NCBI GenBank assembly: GCA_017542145.1
Contig: JAFXXQ010000006.1
Coordinates: 1-64,000, forward strand
DNA length: 64,000 nt
Source: Bacteroidaceae bacterium
Lineage (GTDB): Bacteria; Bacteroidota; Bacteroidia; Bacteroidales; Bacteroidaceae
Direction of reading: 5' to 3'
Part shown: in pieces, positions 18,527-28,238 of the stretch
How positions within the stretch are numbered: the first letter of the stretch is position 1
How the letters are laid out: each line of letters opens with the position of its first letter
Notes under the pieces: generated by a model
The model's database searches: none
Told to the model about the DNA's origin: nothing
Seen by the model: only the letters and a program-made list of their open reading frames with translations
Program-made: the position numbers and the translations under genes

Positions 18527-19780
18527 ATGTCAGAAAAAGATATCATGCCCTTCGATTATGAGAAGGCTACTAAGAAACAAATCATCAAGGTCATCGGCGT
18601 AGGCGGTGGCGGCGGCAATGCCGTCAAGAACATGTTCCGCGAGGGAATCCACGATGTGGCATTCGCTCTTTGCAACACCGATGCCCAGGCACTGGCCGAG
18701 TCTGAAATCCCCACCAAGGTGCAGCTGGGGCGTTCGGGCCTCGGCGCAGGTAACAATCCCCCAAAGGCCACCGAGGAAGCCGAAGAAAGCATCGAATCCA
18801 TCCGCGCCCTCTTCAGCGACGAGACGAAGATGGTCTTCATCACCGCCGGTATGGGCGGCGGTACGGGCACGGGAGCCTCACCCGTCATCGCTCGCGAAGC
18901 ACAGGCAGCGGGTATGCTCACCGTGGGTGTCGTCACCATCCCCTTCCGTTTCGAGCAACGCCCCAAGATCATGCAGGCACTCAAGGGTGTCGATGCCATC
19001 GCTACCCACGTGGATGCCCTGCTCGTAATCAACAACGAGCGCCTTTTCAAAGTATATCCTGATATGGACGTCAACACGGGTTTTGCAAAAGCTAACGAAA
19101 TCCTCACCGTTGCTGTCAAAAGCATTGCCGAGCTCATTACCGTCCGCGGCACCATCAACCTTGACTTCCGTGACGTGGAAAAGGTACTCAAGAACGGCGG
19201 CGTGGCTGTCATGAGCTATGGCTTCGGCAAGGGCGAGCACCGTCTGACAGCAGCCATCAACGAAGCACTCCACTCACCTCTACTCAACGACAACGATGTC
19301 TACAACTCCAAGAAAATCCTCTTTAATATCTATCAGAGCAAGAATCGCCCACTCCTGATGTCGGAAATGGAAGAGCTCGACCAGTTCATGGACGAATTCC
19401 GCAACAAGGACATCGAAGTCATCTGGGGTATTGCCGACGATGAGAGCCTCGACGAGAACGTCAAGATTACCATTCTTGCCACGGGCTTCGGCATCAGCAA
19501 CATCCCCGGCATGGAGAAAGGCCTCGGACACCCCAGCCCCACTCCCAGACAAGAAGAACCCATTCTTCCCCAAAAGGAGGCAGCGTCTCCTGCCACCTCT
19601 GCCGCCACACAGGACGAAGACCGCATCATCGGCACCTACGGCGAAGCGTTCAGCACCTTCGTCTTCGATGAGAAGGACCTCGACAACGACGACCTCATTG
19701 CCGCCGTTGCCAACTCGCCCACCTACAACCGCAAGGCCACCGACCTCAAGAATCTGCAGGGAATGAGAACCTCAAACTGA
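18527..19780 (+). CDS. ftsZ: FtsZ tubulin-like GTPase
   Basis: Forms the Z ring. 417 residues. GVGGGGGNAVKNM is near 23-35, the tubulin signature GGGTGTGAS near 108-116, and the T7 catalytic loop NLDFRDVEKV near 206. A flexible C-terminal linker (from about 330) ends in a conserved-peptide-like tail with YNRKATDLKNL. It is the last gene of the division cluster, 15 bp after ftsA. Confidence 0.97.
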   Translation: MSEKDIMPFDYEKATKKQIIKVIGVGGGGGNAVKNMFREGIHDVAFALCNTDAQALAESEIPTKVQLGRSGLGAGNNPPKATEEAEESIESIRALFSDETKMVFITAGMGGGTGTGASPVIAREAQAAGMLTVGVVTIPFRFEQRPKIMQALKGVDAIATHVDALLVINNERLFKVYPDMDVNTGFAKANEILTVAVKSIAELITVRGTINLDFRDVEKVLKNGGVAVMSYGFGKGEHRLTAAINEALHSPLLNDNDVYNSKKILFNIYQSKNRPLLMSEMEELDQFMDEFRNKDIEVIWGIADDESLDENVKITILATGFGISNIPGMEKGLGHPSPTPRQEEPILPQKEAASPATSAATQDEDRIIGTYGEAFSTFVFDEKDLDNDDLIAAVANSPTYNRKATDLKNLQGMRTSN

Positions 19781-19807
19781 ATCATTCACATTCAACCATC
19801 ACAGAAT

Positions 19808-20266
19808 ATGTCTTTATTTGATCAAATCAGTGCCGACATTGTTACGGCCATGAAATCGCGCGACAAAGTCACCCTCGAGGCCTTGCGCAACGTCAAGAAA
19901 GCCTTCCTTGAAGCAAAGACCGCCCCCGGCGCAAACGACACGCTCACCGACGACACCGCTCTCAAGCTCATCCAAAAGCTTGTCAAGCAGGGCAGGGATG
20001 CTGCCGCCATCTATACCGAACAATCGCGTCCTGACCTTGCCGAGGCGGAGTTGGCACAGGTCAGCGTTATGGAACGCTATCTGCCCGTAGCCCTCACCGA
20101 CGAGGAACTCACTGCCGACCTGCGCGACATCATTGTCACTGTGGGTGCCCAGGGCCCGAAAGACATGGGCCGCATCATGGGCCTTGCCACCCGGCAGCTT
20201 GCCGGCAGGGCCGAGGGCCGCGCTATCTCCGCCAAGGTAAAGGAATTGCTCGGGTGCTTACTTTAG
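19808..20266 (+). CDS. GatB/YqeY domain protein
   Basis: A 152-residue single-domain YqeY protein. The domain resembles the tRNA-binding tail of the GatB amidotransferase subunit; the cellular role is not established. Family features are the N-terminal ITADIV..MKSRDKVTLEALR-type helix and the C-terminal KDMGRIMGL. It starts 27 bp after ftsZ and probably lies in the same transcript. Confidence 0.88.
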   Translation: MSLFDQISADIVTAMKSRDKVTLEALRNVKKAFLEAKTAPGANDTLTDDTALKLIQKLVKQGRDAAAIYTEQSRPDLAEAELAQVSVMERYLPVALTDEELTADLRDIIVTVGAQGPKDMGRIMGLATRQLAGRAEGRAISAKVKELLGCLL

Positions 20267-20372
20267 GTTTTTCGTCTTTTTTCAGGCTGTCAAGCTATCC
20301 GACAACACCCTTGCATCCGAGCCATTTCTGACATTCATCGGCCAGTCTGTTTTTGACGCTAATACTTTTCAC

Positions 20373-21110
20373 GTGTTCCTTGACGACACAGGCATAGTGC
20401 TGAAGGTTGTGCGCTACGACGATGCCTCGTCCATAGTGCACATTTTCACCCGCTCCCACGGCACGGTCCCCTTCATGGTCACCCGCCCCCGGAGCCGTTC
20501 ATCGGCCACCCACGCTGTCAGCAGCCTCACCTCGCCGCTGGGTGTGCTGTCGTTCCAGTGGAACATGAAGCCTCGCAGCACGCTCTTCCGCATGAAAGAT
20601 GTCCGCTCCGCGCTCGTTTGGCAGACGCTCCCCTATCACCCCGTCAAGCGGGCCATCGTCCTGCTGTTGGCAGAGTGCCTGGCTGCCATGCTGCGCGAAG
20701 AGGGCGAGAACACACCCCTCTTCGACCACATTGCCGGCTCCCTCCGCTGGTTGGACGAGGCTGTCGGGGGCTATGCCAATTTCCATCTCGTCTTTCTGCT
20801 CAGCGTAGCCCGCGCCCTGGGCGTCGCACCTGCTGCCGACAGCTTTGTCGTTGGCCGTTCGTTCGACATCCCGTCTGCCCACTACGTCCCCTACGCCCCG
20901 TCATCACCCTATGTGATGCCACCGCCCGATGCCGAGGCCCTCTACCGCCTCACCCGGACCGACTACGACGCCATGGCCACGGCCGTCCCCCTTTCGCGCG
21001 CCGACCGTACCCGCCTGCTCGCCTACCTCGGGCGCTTCTTCACCCACCACCTCCCCGCCTTTCCCCAGCTGACCACCCCCCACATCCTCGAAACCCTTTT
21101 TAACGAATAG
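20373..21110 (+). CDS. recO: DNA repair protein RecO
   Basis: Recombination mediator that helps load RecA on SSB-coated DNA. 245 residues; N-terminal OB fold (GIVLKVVRYDDASSIVHIFT, residues 7-26) followed by the helical RecO domain. It lacks the Cys4 zinc motif, as do other Bacteroidetes RecO proteins. The start is a GTG at 20373; there is no nearby ATG. Confidence 0.85.
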   Translation: MFLDDTGIVLKVVRYDDASSIVHIFTRSHGTVPFMVTRPRSRSSATHAVSSLTSPLGVLSFQWNMKPRSTLFRMKDVRSALVWQTLPYHPVKRAIVLLLAECLAAMLREEGENTPLFDHIAGSLRWLDEAVGGYANFHLVFLLSVARALGVAPAADSFVVGRSFDIPSAHYVPYAPSSPYVMPPPDAEALYRLTRTDYDAMATAVPLSRADRTRLLAYLGRFFTHHLPAFPQLTTPHILETLFNE

Positions 21111-21133
21111 TCTCCTTAAAAAACTCATAGTTA

Positions 21134-23449
21134 ATGAAACAGATTCTCCTTGTTCTTCTTTCATTCGTCCTCATACCGCTCACGGTATATCCAATTGACT
21201 ACCAACCGAATATCGACAAGATTTGGGGTGGCCGTTGCTTTCAGGAACTAGACGGACAATTCTTCGACGTCCACCGCGCGGACGCTGCCATCGGTTGGCC
21301 GCAAGGTGCCGATGGCGTCACCGTAGTCTATTGCCTGCGCGTACCTGCCGGACATGTGCGTGCCGACATCCTTCTCACTCCTCGCATGGGTCAGACTGCC
21401 ACTGTACAACTCACCGTCGTCTGCCCTGAGACAGGCGACACCATCACCACGCATACTGCCATCAGCGACCCTACACAGGAACGCGGAGAGCAGCGCATAG
21501 AACTGATGCCCGATGTCGTCTTCCCCGGCGATACGTGGTATCGTTTTGAGCTCACCACCCCTGCACGAACCTCCATCCGCCAAATCTCCTGTTTGGAATT
21601 CCAGCGTGAGGCCAAGCAAGCCATCGGTGATTCGCCCATCTTCATGGCTCCGTCCGTACACCTTTTCTCCTATGCTACCACCGACAGCAAGGCTCCATCT
21701 GGCGAGTCGTACGATTGGGTCTATATAGAGGTCATGTACCCCACGCGCTACGAACGTCCCAACACCTACGTCATGTCTATTGGCACCGATGCAGGCTACA
21801 GTGGTGTGCAGTCCATCTGGGATGGCAATGGCGGCTACACGCACCAGGTGCTCTTTTCCGTCTGGGACAACGGCGACACCGACAGCGACCCCTACCTGCC
21901 TGACTACCTGCGCAGCGGTGCCCTTGACACAGGTCCCAATGTATATATCACCCGCTTTGGCGGCGAGGGAACAGGCACCAGTGCCTGTTATCCCACAGGC
22001 CATTGGTGGCAAACCGACCATTGGGTACAGTTTCTCCTGAACGGACGACCTGAGCAAGTAGAAGTGGAGGTGACGAATGCCGACGGCACCACCCACGCCG
22101 TCACTTATGAGAACACCATTGAAAGCATGTGGTACAAGATGGACTACGAGACGGAATGGCATTACATAGCCTCATTGCGCGAAAGCGGGCGCAACCATCT
22201 CTACAGCGGTTTCTACTCCTTCATCGAGAACTTCACCGATGCGGGCGGCGAGTTCTTCCGTCGCGCCTACTTCCGCAATCCCTCCATGCGCTCCACCGCC
22301 TCAGGCCGCTGGTATGCCCGCAACAAGGTCAGTTTCGGCCACACACAAGGCGACGGCAGCCGTTTCTCCCGTACCGACTATGGCCACGGCGCCACCGATG
22401 CCTATCCCAACTGCTTCTACATGCAGACGGGAGGATTCATTGAGAAGCGCGACAGCGCCAACACCATTCCCCTCCCCGACGCACCTATGACATGGGTCGA
22501 TACCATCGACCTCGCTCCGCTCACCGCCCGTATAAACCGTGCCATCATCCAAAGCGAATCCGAACGGATGAAGGAACTTATCAGCGAGGCACGCCACAAG
22601 GCGGGCGGCATTAAAGGCCTTGTAGCTTCGTTGCTTGCCAACGCCGATCGTTTCGGCAGCTACAGTAGTGCCGACCTCGCCCCGCTTGCCGAACTCTACG
22701 ACAACGGTAACGGCTCCGATACCAAGGCATTCACCAATGCCCTCAACGACCTTGCTGCTACGGCCACGCCACTCAAATATGGTGTCGTCAGCAGTCTGGA
22801 GAAGATCAGCTCGTTCTACACCTACCAGCTGCGCAACCAGGCAGGACGCGGCGTGCTCATCGCCATTCCCGATGGCGGAGGCGGCAGGCTCTCCATTGGA
22901 GAATCGGAACAAGAAGGTGCCCTCGCTGAATACACCGTTCCCATCTGCGTCACCGACCCTGCTAACAACTGGCTCGTCTTGCGCTCCGAGGCCTACGGGG
23001 AGTTCTACATCTTCAATCCCGCCCTCGACCTCTACCTCCTGCCGGGCGATCCTCCCACACTTAGCGCCGAGCCCGCTGCCTGCAGCATCACCCGCTCCTC
23101 GTCAGGCTTTCTCATCGGCTCAGGCTCAGCCCGCATCAGCATCGATGCCCGCAAGGAGGAGCCTGTCTTCAAGGGTGGCTCGGCTGGCGACGGCACCCGT
23201 TTCGAATTACTCCACAACTATGCCCTCGACTATGACGAAGCCTTCATCCGTAATCTCCTCGATGCCACAGAAAATGCCCTCCACGGCGGCAACGGCATAA
23301 AGAACCCCAACCTCTCCCGCAATGGAGGGGAGGCTCTCCCCCTCACGAAGAGAGAGGGACAAGGTCTTTACGACCTGCAAGGCCGCCCTGCCGTCTCCCT
23401 CACTTCCAGCCTCTACATTGTAAATGGAAAAAAGATTATCGTGAAATAG
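21134..23449 (+). CDS. secreted DUF3472 protein
   Basis: A 771-residue exported protein of unknown function. Signal peptide at about 1-20. Residues about 20-160 form a beta-rich N-terminal domain; about 165-420 match DUF3472 (many Trp and Tyr, e.g. YDWVYIEVMYPTRY and GHWWQTDHWVQFL). The region after about 455 is helical then beta-rich. The C-terminus has GLYDLQGRP and YIVNGKKIIVK, a tail common on exported Bacteroidales proteins. Just before that tail, residues about 740-755 are encoded by a repeat with GGAGGGGAGG-type palindromes, an apparent in-frame insertion. Confidence 0.8.
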   Translation: MKQILLVLLSFVLIPLTVYPIDYQPNIDKIWGGRCFQELDGQFFDVHRADAAIGWPQGADGVTVVYCLRVPAGHVRADILLTPRMGQTATVQLTVVCPETGDTITTHTAISDPTQERGEQRIELMPDVVFPGDTWYRFELTTPARTSIRQISCLEFQREAKQAIGDSPIFMAPSVHLFSYATTDSKAPSGESYDWVYIEVMYPTRYERPNTYVMSIGTDAGYSGVQSIWDGNGGYTHQVLFSVWDNGDTDSDPYLPDYLRSGALDTGPNVYITRFGGEGTGTSACYPTGHWWQTDHWVQFLLNGRPEQVEVEVTNADGTTHAVTYENTIESMWYKMDYETEWHYIASLRESGRNHLYSGFYSFIENFTDAGGEFFRRAYFRNPSMRSTASGRWYARNKVSFGHTQGDGSRFSRTDYGHGATDAYPNCFYMQTGGFIEKRDSANTIPLPDAPMTWVDTIDLAPLTARINRAIIQSESERMKELISEARHKAGGIKGLVASLLANADRFGSYSSADLAPLAELYDNGNGSDTKAFTNALNDLAATATPLKYGVVSSLEKISSFYTYQLRNQAGRGVLIAIPDGGGGRLSIGESEQEGALAEYTVPICVTDPANNWLVLRSEAYGEFYIFNPALDLYLLPGDPPTLSAEPAACSITRSSSGFLIGSGSARISIDARKEEPVFKGGSAGDGTRFELLHNYALDYDEAFIRNLLDATENALHGGNGIKNPNLSRNGGEALPLTKREGQGLYDLQGRPAVSLTSSLYIVNGKKIIVK

Positions 23450-23517
23450 AGCCACACCCCGCCCCAAAAGGGCACCCCTCCCGTAATGGAGGGGCCTGCG
23501 GGCAGGTCCTACGACTA
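23315..23517. repeat. CCCTCC/GGAGGGG palindromic repeat, inside and after the DUF3472 gene
   Basis: CTCTCCCGCAATGGAGGGGA at 23321-23340 and CCCTCCCGTAATGGAGGGG at 23475-23493 are near-identical hairpins, one inside the coding sequence and one in the gap before the glutaminase gene. Related CCCTCC-rich palindromes interrupt the regulator gene at 57640-57725. Confidence 0.7.
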
Positions 23518-23522
23518 AAACT

Positions 23523-24437
23523 ATGAACTACAGCGCCATTCTTGAAACCATAAAGAACGAGATTGCCCCCTATGCCCGTCTTGGCCATCAAGCCGACTAC
23601 ATCCCTGCCCTCGCTCGCGTCAATCCCGACCAATTCGGCATCTGCTTGCAGACGCTCGACGGCGAGACCTGTGCCATTGGCGATGCCGACGTCCGTTTCT
23701 CCATACAAAGTATCTCCAAGGTCTTCTCGCTCGCCCTTGCACTCCATTTCGAAGGCGAAGGGCTTTGGACACGTATGGGGCGCGAGCCCTCTGGCTCAGC
23801 CTTCAACTCGCTGGTGCAGCTCGAGTACGAGCACGGCATCCCCCGCAATCCCCTCATCAATGCCGGCGCCCTCGTCACGGCCGATGTGCTGCTCGCCCAT
23901 CTGGACCATCCCGAGGAGTTCTTCATAGACTTCCTCCGCACGCTGAGCGGCAACCCCAGCATCGGCTATAACATCGAGGTAGCCGTCTCCGAACATAGTT
24001 GCGGCTACATGAATGCCGCCATTGCCAATCTGCTGAAACACTACGGCAACATCCACGGCGACCTCGAACGTGTGCTGCATCTCTATTTCATGATGTGTGC
24101 CGTCGAGATGAGCTGCCGCGACCTCGCTCATGCCTTCCTCCCCTTTGCCAACCACCAGCAGCCCTTCCGCTACGACGGCATCGCCCTCACCACCTCGCAA
24201 ATCAAGCGCATGAACGCCATCATGCAGACGTGCGGGTTCTACGACGAAGCGGGCGAATTCTCCTACCTCGTCGGCCTCCCCGGCAAGAGCGGCGTGGGAG
24301 GCGGCATCGCTGCCATCTGCCCATCGCGCTACGCCATTGCCGTCTGGAGCCCACGCCTCAACGCCAAGGGCAATTCCATCATGGGCATGAAAGCCCTCGA
24401 GCTCTTCACCACTCTCACCGCCGAGTCCATCTTCTGA
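23523..24437 (+). CDS. glsA: glutaminase
   Basis: Hydrolyses glutamine to glutamate and ammonia in the cytoplasm. 304 residues, normal for the beta-lactamase-like glutaminase family. The catalytic SxxK is SISK in FSIQSISKVF (about 60-69); other motifs are NPLINAGALV near 112 and GLPGKSGVGGGI near 250. The inserted palindrome just upstream contains no recognisable promoter. Confidence 0.93.
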   Translation: MNYSAILETIKNEIAPYARLGHQADYIPALARVNPDQFGICLQTLDGETCAIGDADVRFSIQSISKVFSLALALHFEGEGLWTRMGREPSGSAFNSLVQLEYEHGIPRNPLINAGALVTADVLLAHLDHPEEFFIDFLRTLSGNPSIGYNIEVAVSEHSCGYMNAAIANLLKHYGNIHGDLERVLHLYFMMCAVEMSCRDLAHAFLPFANHQQPFRYDGIALTTSQIKRMNAIMQTCGFYDEAGEFSYLVGLPGKSGVGGGIAAICPSRYAIAVWSPRLNAKGNSIMGMKALELFTTLTAESIF

Positions 24438-24592
24438 CCGACGTTCATTCCCTGAAACATGAAAAAGCGGGGGGGGGAGATTTTTTAAAAAAACTGTATG
24501 TTTGCATCCATTTCTGAAAAAAAACGTCATATCCTGAAGTAGTAGGCTTTTTTAAAAAAGTGTCTACTTGAATCAGGAAAAGGCACGCGAAT

Positions 24593-24625
24593 GGATACAG
24601 AATACATAAACTGAATTCTGTATCC
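24593..24625. repeat. stem-loop with 11-bp arms
   Basis: GGATACAGAAT (24593-24603) and ATTCTGTATCC (24615-24625) pair perfectly around an 11-nt loop. There is no T-run after it, so it is not a typical terminator. Confidence 0.7.
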
Positions 24626-24957
24626 ACCTCCACGCCAGAAACCCTTCTCGCGGCAATCCGGCAAATAGCTGTATCTATCCTCTTCCCGTTTTTGCTTTTG
24701 TCTTTGTTTTTTCAGGCTATTTTGAGGAAAGTTCTCCCTGTTTGCCATCCCAAACATCCAATCCGTCAGCCCAAGCATCTATTTTGCCAGAGCAAGCAAA
24801 TAAATTTTCAGCGTACTGCGTTAAAATTATAGCGCCTACACTGGCCAATTATTCCCCAACTCTACAAAATCAACGTTAAACACGCTGTTAGAATAACGCA
24901 TTATTAGTTTCATTTTTGCAAATTAATTTGCTTTTTCGCTCGATTCTCTTTATCTTT

Positions 24958-24977
24958 AACGGGGTTGCCCCCGTTTT
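24958..24977 (+). terminator. short hairpin, possible terminator
   Basis: AACGGGG (24958-24964) pairs with CCCCGTT (24969-24975) around a 4-nt loop, with TTTT overlapping the arm end. It lies 34 bp upstream of the promoter for the SpmAB gene, so it would stop transcription coming from the left. Confidence 0.45.
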
Positions 24978-25010
24978 AGATAGGCTGCGGCTCGGAAATA
25001 TTCAAATAAA

Positions 25011-25042
25011 TTTGGTATTTCGCTCGCCTGGCACTATCTTTG
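25011..25042 (+). promoter_or_regulatory. Bacteroidetes-type promoter
   Basis: TTTG (25011-25014), 20 bp, TATCTTTG (25035-25042): an exact consensus match, 25 bp upstream of the next start codon. It probably drives the genes from 25068 to 28231. Confidence 0.88.
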
Positions 25043-25067
25043 CACAGAAAAAAGACAGGTTTGCAGC

Positions 25068-26300
25068 ATGGTATTGAACTATATTTGGATAGCGTTTTTT
25101 ATTGTGGCGTTTGTGATGGCGGCAGCAAAGCTGGTGTTCACGGGCGACACGACGGTGTTCCCCGCCATGATTGACGCGACGTTCTCGTCGGCCAAGACGG
25201 CTTTTGAAATCTCCATCGGGCTGACGGGCGTGCTGTCGCTGTGGATGGGCGTGATGAAGATTGGCGAGCGGAGCGGCGCCGTCAGCAGGCTGGCGCGATG
25301 GCTCAGCCCTGTGCTGACGAAGCTGTTCCCCGAGGTGCCGAAGGACCACCCCGTGATGGGTACCATGTTCATGAACATCGCGGCAAACATGCTGGGACTG
25401 GACAATGCGGCTACGCCCATGGGCCTGAAGGCGATGGAGCAGCTGCAGGAGCTGAACCCGCGGAAGGACACGGCATCGAACGCCATGACGATGTTTCTGG
25501 TGCTGAACACGAGCGGGCTGACGATAATCCCCGTCAGCGTGATGGTCTATCGCGCCCAGCTGGGCGCGGCACAGCCGACGGACGTGTTCGTGCCCATCCT
25601 GCTGGCGACGTTCTTCTCCACGCTGGTGGGCCTGCTGGTGACGTGTCTGGTGCAGCGCATCAACCTGCTGACGGGGACGCTGCTGCTCTTCGTGGGAGGG
25701 CTGTGCGCGCTGGTGGCAGGGATTATCTGGGGCTTCAGCCGTATGCCGGCAGAGACGATGAACACGGTATCGACGCTCACGTCGAGCATCCTGCTGATGG
25801 GCATCATCGTGACATTCGTCGTGACAGGCATGGTGAAGCGGCGCAATGTCTATGAGGACTTCATCGAAGGGGCGAAGGGCGGCTTCGGGGTGGCTGTACG
25901 CATCATTCCCTATCTGGTGGCGATGCTGGTGGGCATCGGTGTGTTCCGTGCCTCGGGTGCCATGGACGGCGTGACGGACGGCATCGCGTGGCTAGTCCGC
26001 CTGTGCGGAGGCAACACCGACTTCGTGGGGGCGCTGCCTACGGCGCTGATGAAACCGCTGAGCGGCAGCGGCGCAAGGGGCATGATGGTGGATGCCATGA
26101 CGGCCTACGGCGCCGACTCGTTTGTGGGACGGCTGGCGTGCCTCTTCCAGGGAAGTACGGACACCACGTTCTACATCCTTGCCGTCTACTTCGGCTCAGT
26201 GGGCATCCGCAAGACGCGCCACGCCGTGCCCTGCGGGCTGGCTGCCGATGCGGCTGGCATCGCCAGCGCCATCTTCATGGCGTATCTGTTCTTTAGATAA
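25068..26300 (+). CDS. SpmA-SpmB fusion (nucleoside recognition domain) membrane protein
   Basis: A 410-residue membrane protein with two Gate/nucleoside-recognition domains in tandem. The first half (about 1-200) matches spore maturation protein SpmA (GVMKIGERSGAVSRLARWL, MFMNIAANMLGLDNAATP). The second half (about 215-410) matches SpmB (PLSGSGARGMMVDAM, QGSTDTTFYILAVYFGSVGI). The organism group does not sporulate, so the role is not sporulation; transport is the likely class, substrate unknown. Confidence 0.88.
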   Translation: MVLNYIWIAFFIVAFVMAAAKLVFTGDTTVFPAMIDATFSSAKTAFEISIGLTGVLSLWMGVMKIGERSGAVSRLARWLSPVLTKLFPEVPKDHPVMGTMFMNIAANMLGLDNAATPMGLKAMEQLQELNPRKDTASNAMTMFLVLNTSGLTIIPVSVMVYRAQLGAAQPTDVFVPILLATFFSTLVGLLVTCLVQRINLLTGTLLLFVGGLCALVAGIIWGFSRMPAETMNTVSTLTSSILLMGIIVTFVVTGMVKRRNVYEDFIEGAKGGFGVAVRIIPYLVAMLVGIGVFRASGAMDGVTDGIAWLVRLCGGNTDFVGALPTALMKPLSGSGARGMMVDAMTAYGADSFVGRLACLFQGSTDTTFYILAVYFGSVGIRKTRHAVPCGLAADAAGIASAIFMAYLFFR

Positions 26301-26312
26301 CAGAGCAACGAT

Positions 26313-26750
26313 ATGATAACATTTCAAGCAGACGGTGTGGCCCTGCCGGATATCGACCGGCACAGGGTGAGCGAGTGGATAGAGGCTGTTGCCCGCTCCT
26401 ACGGCAAGCGTGTGGGCACGGTGGGCTACCGCTTTGTGGACGACGAACGAATACTGAGCGTCAACATGGAGTTCCTTGGGCACGACTACTACACGGATAT
26501 CATTACCTTCGACTACTGCCACGCGGATGTGGTGAGCGGCGACATGGTGATCAGCCTCGACACCGTGCGGACGAATGCCGCGCAGTTTGTAGCGGCCTAC
26601 GATGCCACCCGTTTCCACTCGGCCTATGACCAGGAGCTCCACCGCGTCATCATCCATGGTGTGCTGCACCTCTGCGGCCTGAACGACAAGGGCCCTGGCG
26701 AACGCGAACAGATGGAAGCCGCGGAAAACAAAGCTTTGGAAATCTACTGA
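26313..26750 (+). CDS. ybeY: endoribonuclease YbeY (16S rRNA maturation)
   Basis: Single-strand endoribonuclease for 16S rRNA 3' end maturation and ribosome quality control. 145 residues. The metal-site motif is HGVLHLCGLND, in which the usual third His is replaced, as in other Bacteroidetes homologues. TDIITFDY is also typical. The stop is one base before the next gene. Confidence 0.9.
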   Translation: MITFQADGVALPDIDRHRVSEWIEAVARSYGKRVGTVGYRFVDDERILSVNMEFLGHDYYTDIITFDYCHADVVSGDMVISLDTVRTNAAQFVAAYDATRFHSAYDQELHRVIIHGVLHLCGLNDKGPGEREQMEAAENKALEIY

Positions 26751-26751
26751 A

Positions 26752-27333
26752 ATGGCTGAGTTGTCGCGTATCCTCTTCATCCACGGGCTGGCGTCCAGCG
26801 GAGCGTATAAGACGGCAGCGTCGCTGCGCATCCTGTTCCGCCCTTGCGAGGTGGTGGCACCCGATGTACCCATTGACCCTAAGGAGGCGCTGCCCATGCT
26901 GCGCAGCCTGTGCAAAGAGGAGCAGCCCGACCTCGTTGTAGGGCTGTCTCTGGGCGGTTTCTGGGCACAGAAGCTGCGGGGGTACAGGAAGGTCTGCATC
27001 AATCCCGACTTCCATCCCTCAGCCCGCCTGCATACGAGGATGGGCGAAAACACATGGCTCTCGCCACGCCGCGACGGTTCAACATCCTTCACCATCACGC
27101 CTGCCATCTGCCAAGGCTATGCCGAAGTGGAACATGGCCAGTTCGACGGACTGACGGACGAGGAGAGAGCCCTGACTGACGGGCTCTTTGCCGACCACGA
27201 CGAACTTGTCAACGGCTACGATGAATTTGCCCTTCACTACCCAGGCTCGGCTCATCGCTATCCAGGCCAGCATCTTCCCCTATTCCCTGAACTGCGCGAC
27301 TACCTTGTGCCGCTGGTGAACGAAATCCTCTAA
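26752..27333 (+). CDS. YqiA/YcfP-like alpha/beta hydrolase
   Basis: A 193-residue cytoplasmic esterase-like protein. ILFIHGLASSG (7-17) forms the oxyanion strand and turn. GLSLGG near residue 64 is the nucleophile elbow with the catalytic Ser. HGQFDGL near 127 and PGSAHRYPG near 164 probably supply the acid and His. Substrate is unknown. Confidence 0.75.
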   Translation: MAELSRILFIHGLASSGAYKTAASLRILFRPCEVVAPDVPIDPKEALPMLRSLCKEEQPDLVVGLSLGGFWAQKLRGYRKVCINPDFHPSARLHTRMGENTWLSPRRDGSTSFTITPAICQGYAEVEHGQFDGLTDEERALTDGLFADHDELVNGYDEFALHYPGSAHRYPGQHLPLFPELRDYLVPLVNEIL

Positions 27334-27337
27334 TCGA

Positions 27338-28231
27338 ATGATGAACAGAGAGAAAGAGATATACAAAGTGACGCTTGTGGGCAGCGTGGGCAATGTAGCG
27401 CTGCTGACGTTTAAGTTCGCAGCCGGCATGCTGGGACACAGCTCGGCAATGATAGCCGATGCCATCCATTCGCTCTCCGACTTTATCACGGACCTCGTGG
27501 TGCTGGTGTTTGTGGGCATCAGCGCGAAGCCGCAGGACACGTCGCACGACTATGGGCACGGAAAGTACGAGACCATGGCCACGCTGTTTATTGGCTTGGC
27601 ACTGATTGCGGTAGCCATCGGCATCTTCGTATCAGGCGGCATGAAGCTGGCAACATGGCTGGGAGGCGAACAGCTGCCGGCGCCTGGACGATTGGCGCTG
27701 TGGGCAGCGCTGGTGTCGATAGTGGTAAAAGAGCTGCTCTTTCGCTATACCGTGAGGCGTGGTAAGGAACTGGATTCGCAAGCCGTTGTGGCCAACGCAT
27801 GGCATCATCGGAGCGATGCCCTTTCGTCCATTGGTGCGGCTATCGGCATTGGGGGAGCCTTCCTGCTGGGCAATCGCTGGACGGTGCTCGACCCTATTGC
27901 CTCCATCGTCGTCGGCGCCATGCTGGTAAAAGTAGCCATCGACTTGCTTCAAGGCAGCTTCAGCGAACTTACAGACCACTCGCTTTCCGACGAGGCAGAA
28001 CGGGAGATAGAAGCCATCATCCAATCGTTCCCCGATGTCTCCGAGCCCCACAATCTGCGCACACGCCGCATCGGCAATCGCATCGCCATCGAGGTGCACG
28101 TCCGCATGGATGGCGAACTACCCTTGCGTGTGGTGCACGACCGAGCTTCAGCCATTGAGCAGCGCCTACGAGACCATTTCGGCAAGAACACCTTAGTCAC
28201 CCTCCACATGGAGCCGACGAAAGAAAAATGA
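27338..28231 (+). CDS. cation diffusion facilitator (CDF) metal exporter
   Basis: A proton-coupled divalent metal exporter of the inner membrane, probably zinc or iron. 297 residues with six membrane helices up to about 205, then a cytoplasmic ferredoxin-like CDF domain. Metal-site residues are in IADAIHSLSDFITD (about 35-48) and AWHHRSDALSS (about 152-162); HDYGHGKYE (about 69-77) is also typical. Substrate cannot be fixed from sequence. Confidence 0.88.
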   Translation: MMNREKEIYKVTLVGSVGNVALLTFKFAAGMLGHSSAMIADAIHSLSDFITDLVVLVFVGISAKPQDTSHDYGHGKYETMATLFIGLALIAVAIGIFVSGGMKLATWLGGEQLPAPGRLALWAALVSIVVKELLFRYTVRRGKELDSQAVVANAWHHRSDALSSIGAAIGIGGAFLLGNRWTVLDPIASIVVGAMLVKVAIDLLQGSFSELTDHSLSDEAEREIEAIIQSFPDVSEPHNLRTRRIGNRIAIEVHVRMDGELPLRVVHDRASAIEQRLRDHFGKNTLVTLHMEPTKEK

Positions 28232-28238
28232 CGATGTG

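Larger units (their letters stand above)
24438..25010. other. gene-free AT-rich intergenic region
   Basis: No supported gene in about 570 bp. It holds a nine-G run (24469-24477), an imperfect palindrome around TTTTTTAAAAAA (24537-24569), an 11-bp stem-loop (24593-24625) and a short GC hairpin (24958-24975). TATGTTTG at 24497-24504 resembles a -7 box without a matching -33 element. Confidence 0.6.

Noticed and set aside
24445..24778. Two overlapping minus-strand frames of 62 and 83 codons after glutaminase
   Set aside because: Poly-Lys/Phe composition from A/T runs, no promoter and no family resemblance.
25068..26300. Sporulation locus, suggested by SpmA/SpmB similarity
   Set aside because: These Gate-domain proteins are widespread outside spore-formers, and no other sporulation gene is present.
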